Part shown: piece by piece, positions 25,564 to 37,300 of the stretch
How positions within the stretch are numbered: the first letter of the stretch is position 1
Layout: each line of letters opens with the position of its first letter
Origin: Ichthyophthirius multifiliis
Lineage: Eukaryota > Ciliophora > Oligohymenophorea > Hymenostomatida
Assembly: GCF_000220395.1 (NCBI RefSeq)
Contig: NW_004086441.1
Coordinates: 62,001-126,000 of the forward strand
Reading direction: 5' to 3'
DNA length: 64,000 nt
Notes under the pieces: model-generated
Told to the model about the DNA's origin: nothing
Seen by the model: the letters and a program-made list of their open reading frames with translations, nothing else
Database searches by the model: none
Translations under genes and position numbers: made by a program

Positions 25564-26658
25564 CTATTTATATCTATTATTTTATATTTTATTATTATTT
25601 TTTTTATATTTCTAATTTTATTATTTTATAAATTTTAGATGTCTCATTTGCTGAAAATAAAAAGCTAAATAATTGATGGAAAAGGATTTATAATTTGCTA
25701 AGAAAAAAAAGAATTAGAAGTTAAAGTTAAAATTCCTCCCTCTGGCTAATTTTCCTAAGGAGAAAAAGATTTATATATAGAAGTTAATAATATAAAGAAA
25801 ATGTAGAAAGAATAAATTGAAAAAGAAAAATAAGCTGAAATTTTATTAAAAACAGGGAAATTAATTGTACACAATCCTAATAAATTACCAATGACAAAAG
25901 AAGAAGAAGAAATGTAAAAAAGAAAAAAAGAACAACCCTTTAGTCTAATTTCAGAATGGGATAAAAACCTTTTAATTCCTTTATTTAAATAATATGATAA
26001 AGGCATTACTTTTTTTAAAATAAAATACATATAAATAATTATTTATTTATTTTTTTTATAAAAAAAAAAAGATAAAAAAGGAGTGATTTCTATAGAAAAA
26101 TTAAATGAAATTTATGATCATTTAATTGAAGATTAATTATTTATTGGAAAAGTGCCTTCTTGCTCAAAAGAAGATTTTTTTATATTGATTTAAGGTGATA
26201 ATTATTAATAATAAAATGAAAATTAACCTTAGACTATTTAATGGGATGATTTTAAATTTAATTTAAATAAAATTTTCTGGATAAAACCAGATTATCTAAC
26301 TACTAAAAAAAAAATTAAAGAATTATATTATATAGCTAATAAAAAAGGAAATAAAGAAGATTTATATAAAGCCATTAAATTAGAAAGTGCTTTAGAATAA
26401 GAACATAATAATTAATAGTAAATATTATATAAAATAAAAATATTAATAAATATAAAATATAATATATAATTATTATTATATATATATTTTTTTTATATTA
26501 ATTATATATATTATATAATTAAATATATTAGATTTTTGTAATATACTAACATTAATAATAATACCTACTCATTTAAAAATAATAGAATTGATGTTTTTGA
26601 TTTCAGTAAGTTTACATTTAAAAAGAATTTTACTGTTTCAAAAAAATATGTTCTATGA
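24899..26658 (+). CDS. leucine-rich repeat / EF-hand protein (LRRC72-like)
   Basis: About 440 residues in six exons. LRR units are clear: DTTEIHLANKGIQQLIEL, FPNLEVLWLNNNK, FRIKHLYLQNNKLK, LKHLETLLLYNNELRDLDL and LDLFDNPLSEEPNYRLRV, capped by YALPWVKILDRH. This order resembles vertebrate LRRC72. A Lys/Glu-rich coiled region follows, then FKQYDKDKKGVISIEKL, a degenerate EF-hand loop created by joining exons across 26003-26071. Introns: 25106-25145, 25342-25394, 25485-25638 (holding a TA microsatellite), 26003-26071 (GC donor) and 26418-26531. Between about 25660 and 25720 the frame changes twice at A runs (A5 and A8); adding one base to each restores FAENKK, AKQLMEKDLQFAKKK and ELEVKVKIPP in one frame. 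The stop is TGA. A scaffold role in cilia is plausible but not shown by the sequence. Confidence 0.75.
25497..25561. repeat. TA microsatellite within an intron
   Basis: About 65 bp of nearly perfect TA repeat filling the third intron of the LRR/EF-hand gene. Confidence 0.85.
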
Positions 26659-27040
26659 CAACATATATACATAATATATGTTTAGTCTTAATATTTTTAT
26701 ATAAAAGTTGTATTTTTTTTACATATATTATTGTTTTAATTGATTAATATATATATATATATTTATAAATATATATATATATTTATAAATATATTTATTT
26801 AAAAATATATAAGTATTTAAATATATATATAAATTTTTATATAAATATATAAACTTAAATATATTTATACTTTTTCACTTTTTTTTTAAATAACCAAAAA
26901 TATTTTAATAGTAAAAAACAATTTTAAAATAAACAAAAGTAAAACAAATTTTAATATAAACAGAATTGAAAAAAAATTAGCCTGTTATTTTTATTTTTTT
27001 TCTTTAATATGTATTTTATCCTAAATTAAATAATTATATA
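26659..27040. other. A+T-rich spacer between convergent genes
   Basis: Contains interrupted TA/ATATTT repeats near 26740-26870. No gene recognised. Confidence 0.55.
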
Positions 27041-27749
27041 TCATTATTATTCATATATAAAATCATTATCATCATCATCATTAAATTATTTTGACTTTTA
27101 TTTATTTTCAAAATGTTCTTATATATTTTCTTCATCATAAATATAATTAATTTCGAAGAATTCGATTTTGTTATCTTCATTAAATTAAAATCTTTAAAGA
27201 ATCTAAAACTATGATTTATTTTTATAATCATTAATTTAACTTTATATATATTTTTAGAACTATTTTTTCACAATATATTTCATTTGTAAATATGCTAAAC
27301 TCTAAAATTTATTTCTATAATCTAATCTAGTTGATACAGCTTTAAATTCGTTTAAATCGCAAATATTATACTCATCCTTTATTTTATATAATTGATTTAT
27401 ATTTTTTTCTGTTGCTTCGATTCCTATATATAATTTTTTATATATTTACTTATATAAGTTTATTAATAAATACCCATTATAAATTTAGCATTATCGCTTT
27501 TTTAATCATTTTCAATCTATAAAGTAAAAATGTCCCATATATATTTTATTGGGTTAATTTATTTATTAATTTTATGAGTTCTTATTTTTATTTTTATTTT
27601 TAAGTTTCGACATGTATTGCATAAACTCTTTTCATTTATAAGTTTTGCTTATAAATTTAACCTTAATTAAAATAATCTCCTATATATATTTAATAAGATG
27701 AGAAAAAAAAAGCATTGGCAACAAATGCATAACAAAATTTTTTAATCAT
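27041..27749 (-). CDS. hypothetical protein, hydrophobic N-terminus
   Basis: Unrecognised protein of about 215 residues. The start MIKKFCYAFVANAFFF is hydrophobic and could be a signal peptide or anchor. It joins LILLNIYRRLFQ, LNLQAKLINEKSLCNTCRNL and IWDIFTLQIENDQK only if one base is missing from the T9 run (plus-strand A run near 27702-27710), as in other genes here. An intron at 27424-27473 joins AKFIMG to IEATEKNINQLYKI. The C-terminal half reads DLNEFKAVSTRLDYRNKFQ, LAYLQMKYIVKKQF and an acidic tail NDDDDNDFIYEQQ before TGA. No catalytic motif is visible. Cys pairs in the N-terminal third could bind metal or form disulfides, but this is speculative. Confidence 0.5.
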
Positions 27750-29212
27750 ATTATTTATTTTTATTTAAAATAAAATATAAAATAAAAAAAAAAAATTAAA
27801 TATCTTTTTTAAGAAATTAAAATATGAATAAAATAAAAATATAAAATATTTTTATATAATTTCTCATAAATTCTATACTCATTAAAAAAATAATTAGAAA
27901 GTATTTCTTTTTATTTAATTTTTATATTATATTTATTTTTTTTAAATAAATTAATATCTATATTAATTTTTTTAAAACTATTTAATAAAATATATAATTA
28001 AAAAATATTATTTTATTTAAATAAAAAAATGGTAAAATATAATTTTTTTGTTAAAAATTAAAATATTTATTAAAAAAATATAAAAATTTTTAAAAAAAAG
28101 AATTGACTTGAATTATAGTTTTTATAGATATAAGTATTAAAAAGTTGAATTTTAAAATAAATATACAAATTATAATAAATAAAAAAAAAGTATAAAAGTC
28201 CATAAATTAGTTTATATAATTATAGTTAGAAAAATTAAAATATAAATTTATTTTTTATAATATTTCAATAATTAATTCTCATATTAAAAAATTAATAGAG
28301 TTTTTTCGTTTCTTATAAAAATAATTTTAAAAAAGCTTAAACTAAATGTATTAAATTATATTATAATTTATTTTGTTAACATAATTAAATAATTTATATA
28401 AAATATATATATTATATATATATATATTTATATATATATATATATAATTAAATTAAATTTACTTTAAAAATATTATAAAAATAATTTATTACTAAAAATT
28501 TCTTATCTATTATCAAGTAAATTTTACAATATATTTATAATAATAAAAAATTAAAACAAATTTAATATTTTAATCTTTTTTTTTTATATAATATTTATTA
28601 AACATCTTTTGAAAGTTAAATTAATTTTTTATATTTATTTATTATTTTTTAAAAATATAATAATAAGCTAATAAATATTAAATTATAAACTTGTTATATA
28701 AAATTTATTTTTATTTTATTTGAAATTTTTTTATTAGTATATAATTATATGTTTAAAAAAAATTCAAATAATATAAATTATTTTTTTTCTTTTATTTTTT
28801 TTAAAAAAACACATAATTATTTAAATTTTATTTAATAAAATTATTTAAAGAAGCGAAATAAATTTATCATATTATACATTATTGATTTATTTTTTAATTA
28901 TTTAATGAATAAAAATAAAATCTAGAAAAAATATTTGACTATAAAATTATTTTTATACTTCTATAGTTTAATTTCTTTATGTAAATAATACTTTTATTTT
29001 TAAATTAAAAATAAATAAAGTAAAAAACATTATAAAATATTTTAGAAAAAAAAAGCACGAGAGAAAATTAATTACTTTTAAAAAATAAAAAACATAAATA
29101 AATCAAAATTTAAATAGTGTTATAATTTAAAATTATATCTATCTTTTAATTAATTTTTATTTTTAAATATATATAAATTAATTAAAAATAAAACTATTTA
29201 AAAAAAAATATA
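27750..29212. other. A+T-rich divergent intergenic region
   Basis: About 1.4 kb of A/T runs and TA stretches (around 28390-28450) between the hypothetical gene and the apyrase. Nothing else recognised. Confidence 0.6.
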
Positions 29213-30550
29213 ATGAAAGCCTCATAGATATTAATAATATTTTTAATTCTTTCTATAAACTCTCTTATAGCTAATTCAAAGATAAAATCTCACAACCCAA
29301 GTCATTTCCTAACCAAATACAATAAAAAAATCTAATAAAAATAATCAGAATCTTAAGATAAATGTTATGGAATAGTATTCGATTGTGGTTCTTCTGGTAC
29401 CCGTTATTACGTATATTAATGGGAATGTAGATCTGAAAGTTCTCTCCCTTAATTAGATTTCAGCCAAATTTTATCTGAAAAAGTAAATAATCCCATCGCA
29501 AAACACTATACTAATCCTTAGGCTTTAGATAGTATTTTCAACCCCTTTTTCAATAAAATAAAGTCAATAATTCCTGAAGATAAACACTCTTCGACTTTAT
29601 TAATGCTTGGTGCAACTGCTGGTATGAGATTAATTACCAAAATGTAATAATTTGTAATAATAGATAGAATCAGAACTCTTTTTAGAAATTCAGGATTTTT
29701 ATTCTTAGGAGATGATCGTTCTAGAGTTATTAATGGAGAAGAAGAAGCTGTTTTCTTATGGGTAGCAGTAAACTATATGCTAAAAAACATTTCCTTAGAA
29801 TCCGATGTAGATAACCCTGAAACAGTCACCACAATAGATATTGGAGGTGCTTCTACATAAATTGCATTCTCAGACATTATCGATAATTAAGAAGCGGAGG
29901 AATTCTATACTTTACAAGTACCTTAGTTACCTGAATAAAAATTCAATTTTACACTTAAAGGAGCTTCCGAATTACTAGGAATGGATGTTTCTAGATATGA
30001 AATCTTATAATCTGAAGTAAAGGCAGATAATATTTCCTATGCTTCCTGTTTTAATTAAGGATTTGAAAATAATGATACTAGATTAGGAAAAATTGTCAAA
30101 GGTTAAGGAAATCCAGAAAACTGTATTAATAAAATCAGAAATCTTTTCTAAATATCAAATTGCAGTTACCCTGATGAAAAAAATTGTAGTGCTAAATCAA
30201 TTTTCATCAAAGGACCTTAAGGAAAAACTACATATGCAGTAAGTGCTGCTTTGTATGCTAAATTAGCTTACTTTGGAGATGTCCCTGAATTTAATCCACA
30301 TGATTTAAGAAATGCAGCAATTGAGTTTTGTAAATAAAAACATTAAGATGTAGTGGCTAAGGAACCTAAAAATAAGTTTATTGATATTAAGTGTTATTAA
30401 GGACTTTATGCTTCTACTTTACTTATTGATGGTTATGGAGTTGGCGATATGCAAATTTAATCGCCTTCTGAAATTTAAACTTAAGAACCTACTTGGGCTT
30501 TAGGTTTATTGTTATTTGAACTATCTAAAAGAAATAGTGATAGTAGATGA
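29213..30550 (+). CDS. secreted apyrase / ecto-nucleotidase (GDA1/CD39)
   Basis: Intronless gene for 445 residues. Nucleoside di/triphosphate hydrolase of the GDA1/CD39 family, expected to act outside the cell or in the secretory lumen. The N-terminus MKASQILIIFLILSINSLIA is a signal peptide or anchor. Apyrase conserved regions appear in order: GIVFDCGSSGTRYYVYQW (phosphate binding) near residue 58, MLGATAGMRL near 130, VINGEEEAVFLWVAVNYM (catalytic Glu region) near 175, and TTIDIGGASTQIAFSD near 215. The second lobe has GASELLGMDVSRYE, FNQGFEN, NCINKIRNLFQ, KCYQGLYASTLLIDGYG and EPTWALGLLLFEL. No C-terminal membrane span is evident, so a soluble secreted enzyme is likely. It ends with TGA. 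A damaged inverted copy lies at 21466-22925. Confidence 0.93.
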
Positions 30551-30881
30551 TGAACTTAATGATATCTATCTTCTTTTAATTTTATAGAAATAAAAATTAT
30601 TTTAAGTTTAAATTTATATTTATATTTATCAATAAATATTATATATATATATAAAATATTTATTTTAAAATATAATTATAAATATTTTTAAACATTTTTT
30701 ACAAATATGAAATTAATATATATATATATATATAATTATTTTTTATATATATTTATTTTACAATCATAACTAAAAATTATCAATACTAAAAAATTAAACT
30801 AAATATTATTTCTTTATTACAATTATTAATACTTTATAAAATATTAAAATACTTAGAAATTAAAAAAAATACAATTCGATA
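30551..30881. other. A+T-rich spacer
   Basis: Spacer after the apyrase, with TA repeats near 30640 and 30718. Nothing else seen. Confidence 0.55.
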
Positions 30882-31788
30882 ATGACCACAAAAAAAGATG
30901 ATATTTCTTATATCATTTAAGAATAAACATAAAAAATAAAAATGCAATAAATAATTTCTTAAATAAAAAAGCTAAATTCAATAAATATCAATTACTTAAA
31001 AAAAAAAAAACACAACATAGATATTAATTGAATATATATTTGAATATAAAAAATTAAAAATGAAAAAAAGTTTAATAACAAATATATCTTTCCAAAACCT
31101 AAATAAATGATAAAGAATCCCCTTTATAAAGCTCTTATCAAATAAACACTAAATAAAAAAGCTTAAATAGTGCATTGAAATGATAATAATCCTTACGATT
31201 ATAAAATTCGATCAGATGCACATTCGGAGGGTACAATCTTAATCGATATCTATAAAAAAGATGCTATATAAGTCTGAAATTCGATATTGCAAATTTACTT
31301 ATTGACAGCAATGGAATAGATTTAGTAAAAATTCTAGAGAATACAAATAAATACGGATAATTTTTCATTTGTATATATTTAGACTAATAAAAATTTAATA
31401 ATTAGTCCAAAAACTTTTTATATATCGGATATTTCAGTTTATTTTTGAATATAAAAGATGATAAAAAATTTCTTTATTTATTCAATATAATGTATATATA
31501 AAAATTCTTTAACCAAAAATTCACTTATTCAAGTTTTTCTTTAAGACAATATAACTAAAAAATATAGTCTATATACAAAAGATTATTTTAATCGATTTAC
31601 CAATAAAAAATTCACTCAAGTATAATTTAATAAACGTAGCTTGAGAAGGATTTAATTAAGATAATTAATTTAAAGACAATTTTGCTTTTGAACTTATTGC
31701 ATAGAAAAAGCAAAGAGAAAAAGTTTAAAATTCTTAACAAAATCACTAAAAAATAATTGTTTATAAAGATGGTTACAAAAAAAAATGA
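30882..31788 (+). pseudogene. decayed reading frame, unknown protein
   Basis: Codon-like composition sets this stretch apart from its flanks, but the frame is broken. It opens MTTKKDDISYIIQEQTQK. From about 31057 one frame reads IFPKPKQMIKNPLYKALI, KKAQIVH, TGA, NDNNPYDYKIRSDAHSEG, TILIDIYKKDAIQV, TGA, NSILQIYLLTAMEQIQQKF, FSFVYIQ, ISDISVYF, TGA, IQKMIKNFF and onward to about 31660. A different frame then gives DNFAFELIAQKKQREK and VYKDGYKKK before TGA at 31786-31788. Each internal TGA (31176, 31275, 31446) sits where Trp would fit. I do not recognise the family. A pseudogene with TGG-to-TGA changes is the simplest reading. Confidence 0.45.
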
Positions 31789-32578
31789 ATCTATTAAATA
31801 TAAATAAAAAAATAAAAAATAAGAAATGAAATAATTGAAAAAATTATAGTATAATAATTAAATAGTGGTAGGGTAAATAGGCTAAAAAGGAAAAATATGT
31901 AAGTACAGTAAATACATTTATCATAAATTTTTATTTATTATTTAATAATAAAGAAAATATTATACATTTATATGTTTGTTATAAAAAATATATTAAATTT
32001 ATAATACTTTTGTATTAACATATAATATCCTTTAATAACAATAAAAAAATAAGATAAATAAAACTAAATAAAAAATAAAAATAAAAATAAAAATAAAAAT
32101 AAGATAAATAAAACTAAATAAAATAAAATATTCAAAAATATTTATTTCTAATAAAATATATAATTATTAATAAAAAAATTATTATTATAAAATGATATTT
32201 TAATATATGTATATATCTATATATATATATATATATTTATATATGTATATATTTAATATTTATATATATTTTTTTTTATGATTTTTTAAACATGTATTTT
32301 TTTATTATTAATAATTATTTATTTATATTTAAAATTTTATATAAAAAACATATAAATTATTAATAATAAATTACTTTTTATAAAGTTTTAAATTATTATA
32401 TATATTTTACTTATTTTCATATCTTTTAAAAAAATATATCTTTATTTTTAAAAATTTTTTAATTTCATAAACTATTATTTTATGAATAAAAAAAATTGAA
32501 AATACATATAAATATACATAAAACATACTAAATATATTACAATCAATTTAAATATAAAAAATTCATTCATAATTATCA
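31789..32578. other. A+T-rich intergenic DNA
   Basis: Contains short tandem AAAAT/AAATA motifs near 32070-32130 and TA repeats near 32215-32260. No gene recognised. Confidence 0.55.
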
Positions 32579-33274
32579 TCACTATCTTCTTATACTTTTA
32601 TTAATTGGAAATATACTATTATTATTATTATTATTATTACTATTATTATTATTATTATTAATTATTTTATGGTTTTATTCTTAATAAAAATATTCTAATG
32701 AAGGATCAGTTTTTCTTATAATAATTTTATTTTATTTAATTCTTTTTATTTGTTTATTTCGTTTTCTATTTTTTTTATTATAAAATAAATAAAATTACTT
32801 TTTCATATGAAACACTTATAGCTAAATGTTTATTTTTTTATTTATTTCATTATATATACTCTTGTATTATTATATATAATTTTTGTCAATAAATGCTTCA
32901 TTATTTTTTATTTATGATAAATTATTTATTTCTTCATTACTAATTTTATTTCTGTCATTATTTATTGTTTATATTGCCTATCTATTATTTTTAATATCAA
33001 TATTTTTAATTTATATATATATTAATCCATATAATATAATATTAACATATATATATATTTTAAATTAATGCATATATATTTTTTTAAAAAAATGCCTTAT
33101 TTCTATTAATGATATATTATCTTTCTATGAATATATTGCTTATAAACTTGCTTATTTCAATATATCTTGTGTATATTTTATCATATATTCATTTAATTTT
33201 CCTGATACATTCGAAGTATAATCTACTTAATAGCTTTTTAATATTCTTTCTATTATTTATTAGCCGCTAGACAT
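32579..33274 (-). CDS. TAF9-like histone-fold protein
   Basis: About 200 residues. The N-terminus MSSGQQIIERILKSYQVDY then NVSGKLNEYMIKYTQDILK, QASLQAIYSQKDNISL and IEIR follows the helix-strand-helix order of TAF9, a TFIID/SAGA subunit that pairs with TAF6: RILK..V.Y, a long central helix with RY/KY..IL, then a DVR-like IEIR. An intron probably removes the A+T-rich part around 33000-33060, after which NEEINNLSQIKNNEAFIDK follows. A 33-nt intron at 32766-32798 joins LQVFHMKK to KRNKQIKRIKQ. The C-terminus has IIIRKTDPSLEYFYQEQ and an Asn-rich run before TGA. The rest of the TAF9 family signature is not visible, so the family call is moderate and other histone-fold proteins remain possible. 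Confidence 0.45.
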
Positions 33275-34317
33275 AAAATTTATTTATATTACTTTTTCAA
33301 TTTTTTTGAAAAGTAAATTGTATATTTTTTTACTTTTTTTAAAATTGTTTTTAATGAAAAAAAATAAAATATATTAATATTTATAATATAAAATAAATAA
33401 ATATTTATATTAAAAGTTAAAAAAAATATTATTATAAAAAAACATATACTCAATAAATTTATATCTTTTAAATTTTTAATAATGAATTTATTTTAATTTT
33501 CTTAAAAAGAGAAAAACATAAATATATATAATAAAATATTGAATTAAATAATAAGTATAATTTATTAAAAAATTAAATAATAAACTACATAATAGAATAT
33601 ATATTAATAATTTAAAATTAACAAGATATAAATTTTTAATTACTTTTTTTATTTTCTAAAATAATAGTTATTTTATTTTTAATAATATATCTATTATTCT
33701 CCCTAAAAATAATATTAATAATATGATTAAAAGAAATATTTAAAGCAAAACAATTCTTAAAAAAATGTTAGTTTTTATAACACATACATAAATTTTAATA
33801 AGAATCGTATTTAATGAAAGTTACTTGATAAATTTGAATATAAAAAAGTAAGAAATAAACATTCCTTATATCATAATAAATTAAATTCTTAAAACCTATA
33901 TTTTATAAAAGATATAAAATTTAATTAAAGATTATCTAAATAATTTAAAAATTCTTTTTCTTTGTAAAAATATATTCATAAAACAAAGAAAAAATATTAA
34001 TTTAGAGAAAAAATTCAAATTTTAAATATATATAGAATAGGGATAAAAAATAAATATTTATTTATTATTTTTTAAAAAAGTTATTAGTTTTAAATAAATT
34101 CAATAAAAAAATAATAAAATAAGATTAATTGGATTAATATTACCTTATATTAATTTATAAAAAACAAGATCTTAAATTAATTTTTATATTTTAATTAAAA
34201 TATCTATTTATATATATATATCTAAACTTTTTAAAACAATAAATAATACATTTATATAAAAAAATATATATTTAAAGCTTATTTACAAATAATAAATTAA
34301 TAAAATATGATATTTTT
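33275..34317. other. A+T-rich intergenic DNA
   Basis: About 1 kb of A/T-rich spacer. No convincing frame, RNA or repeat other than short A/T runs. Confidence 0.55.
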
Positions 34318-37300
34318 TCAATTTTTCTATAAAAAACTAATTAAATTTGCCTTAGAATACTTTAATTTTTAATTAGCATTAATTAAAATTTACTATATAG
34401 TACTTTTATTATGAATAATAGGTAGTAAATTATTCTAAATATCCAATGAATCCTAATAACCTGAAAGATATTATTTCTATTAAGCATAATCTATAATATT
34501 ATTATTTTTTAAACTTTTAATACTATTCTAGCTATTAAAGCGACTTTCTGATTAAAATTAATTCATATTTTTGGTGTTTTTTGTATGCATTTTTTTTTTT
34601 TTTTAATGATAAATATCTTCTAAACCTCCTCCATTATTATTTTCGAGTTTTTTTTAAAGACTAATTGTTTATTTAGAAAAAAATTAATTACTTTAAGAAT
34701 TCTTCATTATTTAATTTCGCCAATCTGGTGATAAAAAAAGGATATTTTTTATAAGTTCGTCATTTTTTTTTTTAACAGTCTATATTTCTTATTATTAATT
34801 ATTACATTTATTTTAAATTTCTTCGTCTTAATTATATATTAATTAATTAATCTCTTCTATTTATTTTAGTTTTTTCCTAGTTTCCATTTATTTTAATGAC
34901 ATACCACCAATTTCACCATATAATTTAATTTATGATTATTCAGAATTTAAGTCTCGAGGCGAAAATTCATCTTTCATTAAAATTTTTTCATTTTCTTATT
35001 ATTTTTTTGTATTTTTTTCTTAAAAATCTATATTTTCTTTTTTTTTTTCATTAAAAAATCAAAATTTCCAATAATTTTAAAATATTTATCCTTTTTTTCT
35101 CCTAAAATTTTCCATATTTTTATTCCATAGAGTATTTTTTTTTTCATTAAAGTCTCTTTTTCTACATTTATATTCCATAATATGGGTAAAGGATGACTTA
35201 ATTTTAAACTTGCGACTAATTATAATCCATCAATCTTCCAAAACTTAACATAAGAATCCAAAGAACTACTAAATATACACTTCTTGCCTAAAAAAGTACT
35301 ATCGATCCCTATAATAGAATCCTAATGTGCTTTAAATTATTATTATATATTCAAAAGATTATTCTATCGTTTAATTTTATACAGTTTTAATTTCTCGAAC
35401 TAAGCCTAGTCTATTTGTACTTAAAAATCTTCGGTTAATGTCCTCTAAGGATTATAATTTTATTTCTAATTGACATGTTCTTTTTAAAAAAAATGATGAA
35501 TTTTAAACAAATTCTGACAATCAATTATAAAAATATTCCCTTTATTAGTACAAGCATAAATAATACAATTTTGAAGTTTTTTTGATTCAATTGAAATTTC
35601 TGTTAAAATTTTTGTACAAAATTCCGAATTTTCATCAATTTTTAGTTCTTTATTTTCAAAAGAAGAAGAAGAAGACTTTTTTTTAGAAAATTTATGAGTA
35701 AATGGTGACTTTTATTTAAAAGAAGAATTTTTCTTAAAAGTCGAATTTTTAGTATTTTTCCGAGTTAAATTATCAGGACTTTCAGTATTTTTTAAAAATT
35801 TATTTTTTATTGAAGTTAATCGTTATAATTATCCCATTAAACTAATAAAACCAGAACTTTTATTTGAGTTTTCTTCTTCTTCTTTTTCTTTAAAAAACGA
35901 TAAATAATCTAATAACTAAAACTAGATTTTTAATTCATTTTACTCAAATTTTAATAAGTAAATCTTTCCATTTGATGTACTTATAATAAGTATTTCAAAT
36001 CTATTTATAAATTATAAACTACTTGGGCTTCCTTCTACTTATATACAAGATACGAGTTTACAATACTCATAATTAAAAATATAAATATTATTATTATGGA
36101 AATTACAGACTACAATTAAATTATGATAAACAGAGATTTCCAAAAGATGAATTTCCTTTTTATAGAAAACATTTAAAATTTACCTCTTAAACTCATTTTC
36201 ATTTTAAATAAAAATCTTACCATCAAAGGAAGAGCTTATAAAAAGTTTATTTAAAAAATCAAATTTTAAACCCGAAATCTCCACAACACATCCAATTAAA
36301 CTTTTCTCTTTTTTCCCATTTATAAAACTATGAATTTAAATATTCCCTTTTTAATCACTCAAAGCAAATTTCTGATATTACTCAAAACTTTAAAAACAAC
36401 TAATTTCATCGTCTTAATTATCCAATAGTCCATTAAACTAATATTTTAGTTTACCACTATTAAGGCAAAAAAACCTCAAATCTTTTCTAGTACAGACTAA
36501 AATTTCTTCTTTTTCTAAATTAACTTCAACTTTAATTGGAAATACACAATTTTCTTATTATTATTATTTTATTCCATAATCAAAATATATAAAATTTAAT
36601 CTGTTTCCTACTATACAAATCATATTTTCCTATTCAATATAAATAATGTCCTAAATAATACTCTTTTCCCCTAAATTAACGCTTTGTATACACTTTAAAC
36701 TTCTCAAATCCCAAATTTTCACATACCCCAAATAGTCTCCACTAACAATCATAGGGCTTTTTTCAATAACCTAAACTGCAGTAACTACACTTTAATGTCC
36801 GATTAGATTACCTTATATATCATGGTCAAAATAGATTGGGTTTATCTTATGTACCAAAATATTATTACCAAATCCACAACTTAAAAGTACTTAAAAGGAG
36901 TAAAAATACACTAAATGATGGATTCCTGAATTATCAAGAGATATAATTTAAACCTAAATTTATTTATTAAAATCCCATATACTTATTTTTTTATCTAAAG
37001 AGGCAACTCCTATTAATTTTAAATGAATTATATCTATTATATCGATTATTTCTCCTTCTATAACTTTTTTATTATTATTTAATTAAAAACTTAAAACTTC
37101 TTTTTCTATATTCCATACATTTATATGATATAAAGAATCAGTAGTAATCCATATTTTGAAACTTTCTATATAAAATATCTTATTTTAGACAACATTTACT
37201 AATTTATGTATATCAAATATTTTACTAAACTTATAATCACCTCTACAATCCCAAAACTATAAACATAAATTTTATAAGCATGCACCAATCTTAATAAAAT

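Noticed and set aside
31057-31660. Selenoprotein with three Sec codons
   Set aside because: No SECIS-like hairpin or redox motif is visible around the TGAs, and Trp fits the neighbouring residues better.
32883-33068. Plus-strand hydrophobic frame of 61 codons
   Set aside because: It is antisense to the TAF9-like gene, whose conserved helices and TGA stop are on the minus strand.
8891-35048. Programmed +1 frameshifting as in Euplotes
   Set aside because: The breaks fall in plain homopolymers rather than at a shared slippery codon before a stop, so run-length errors are simpler.
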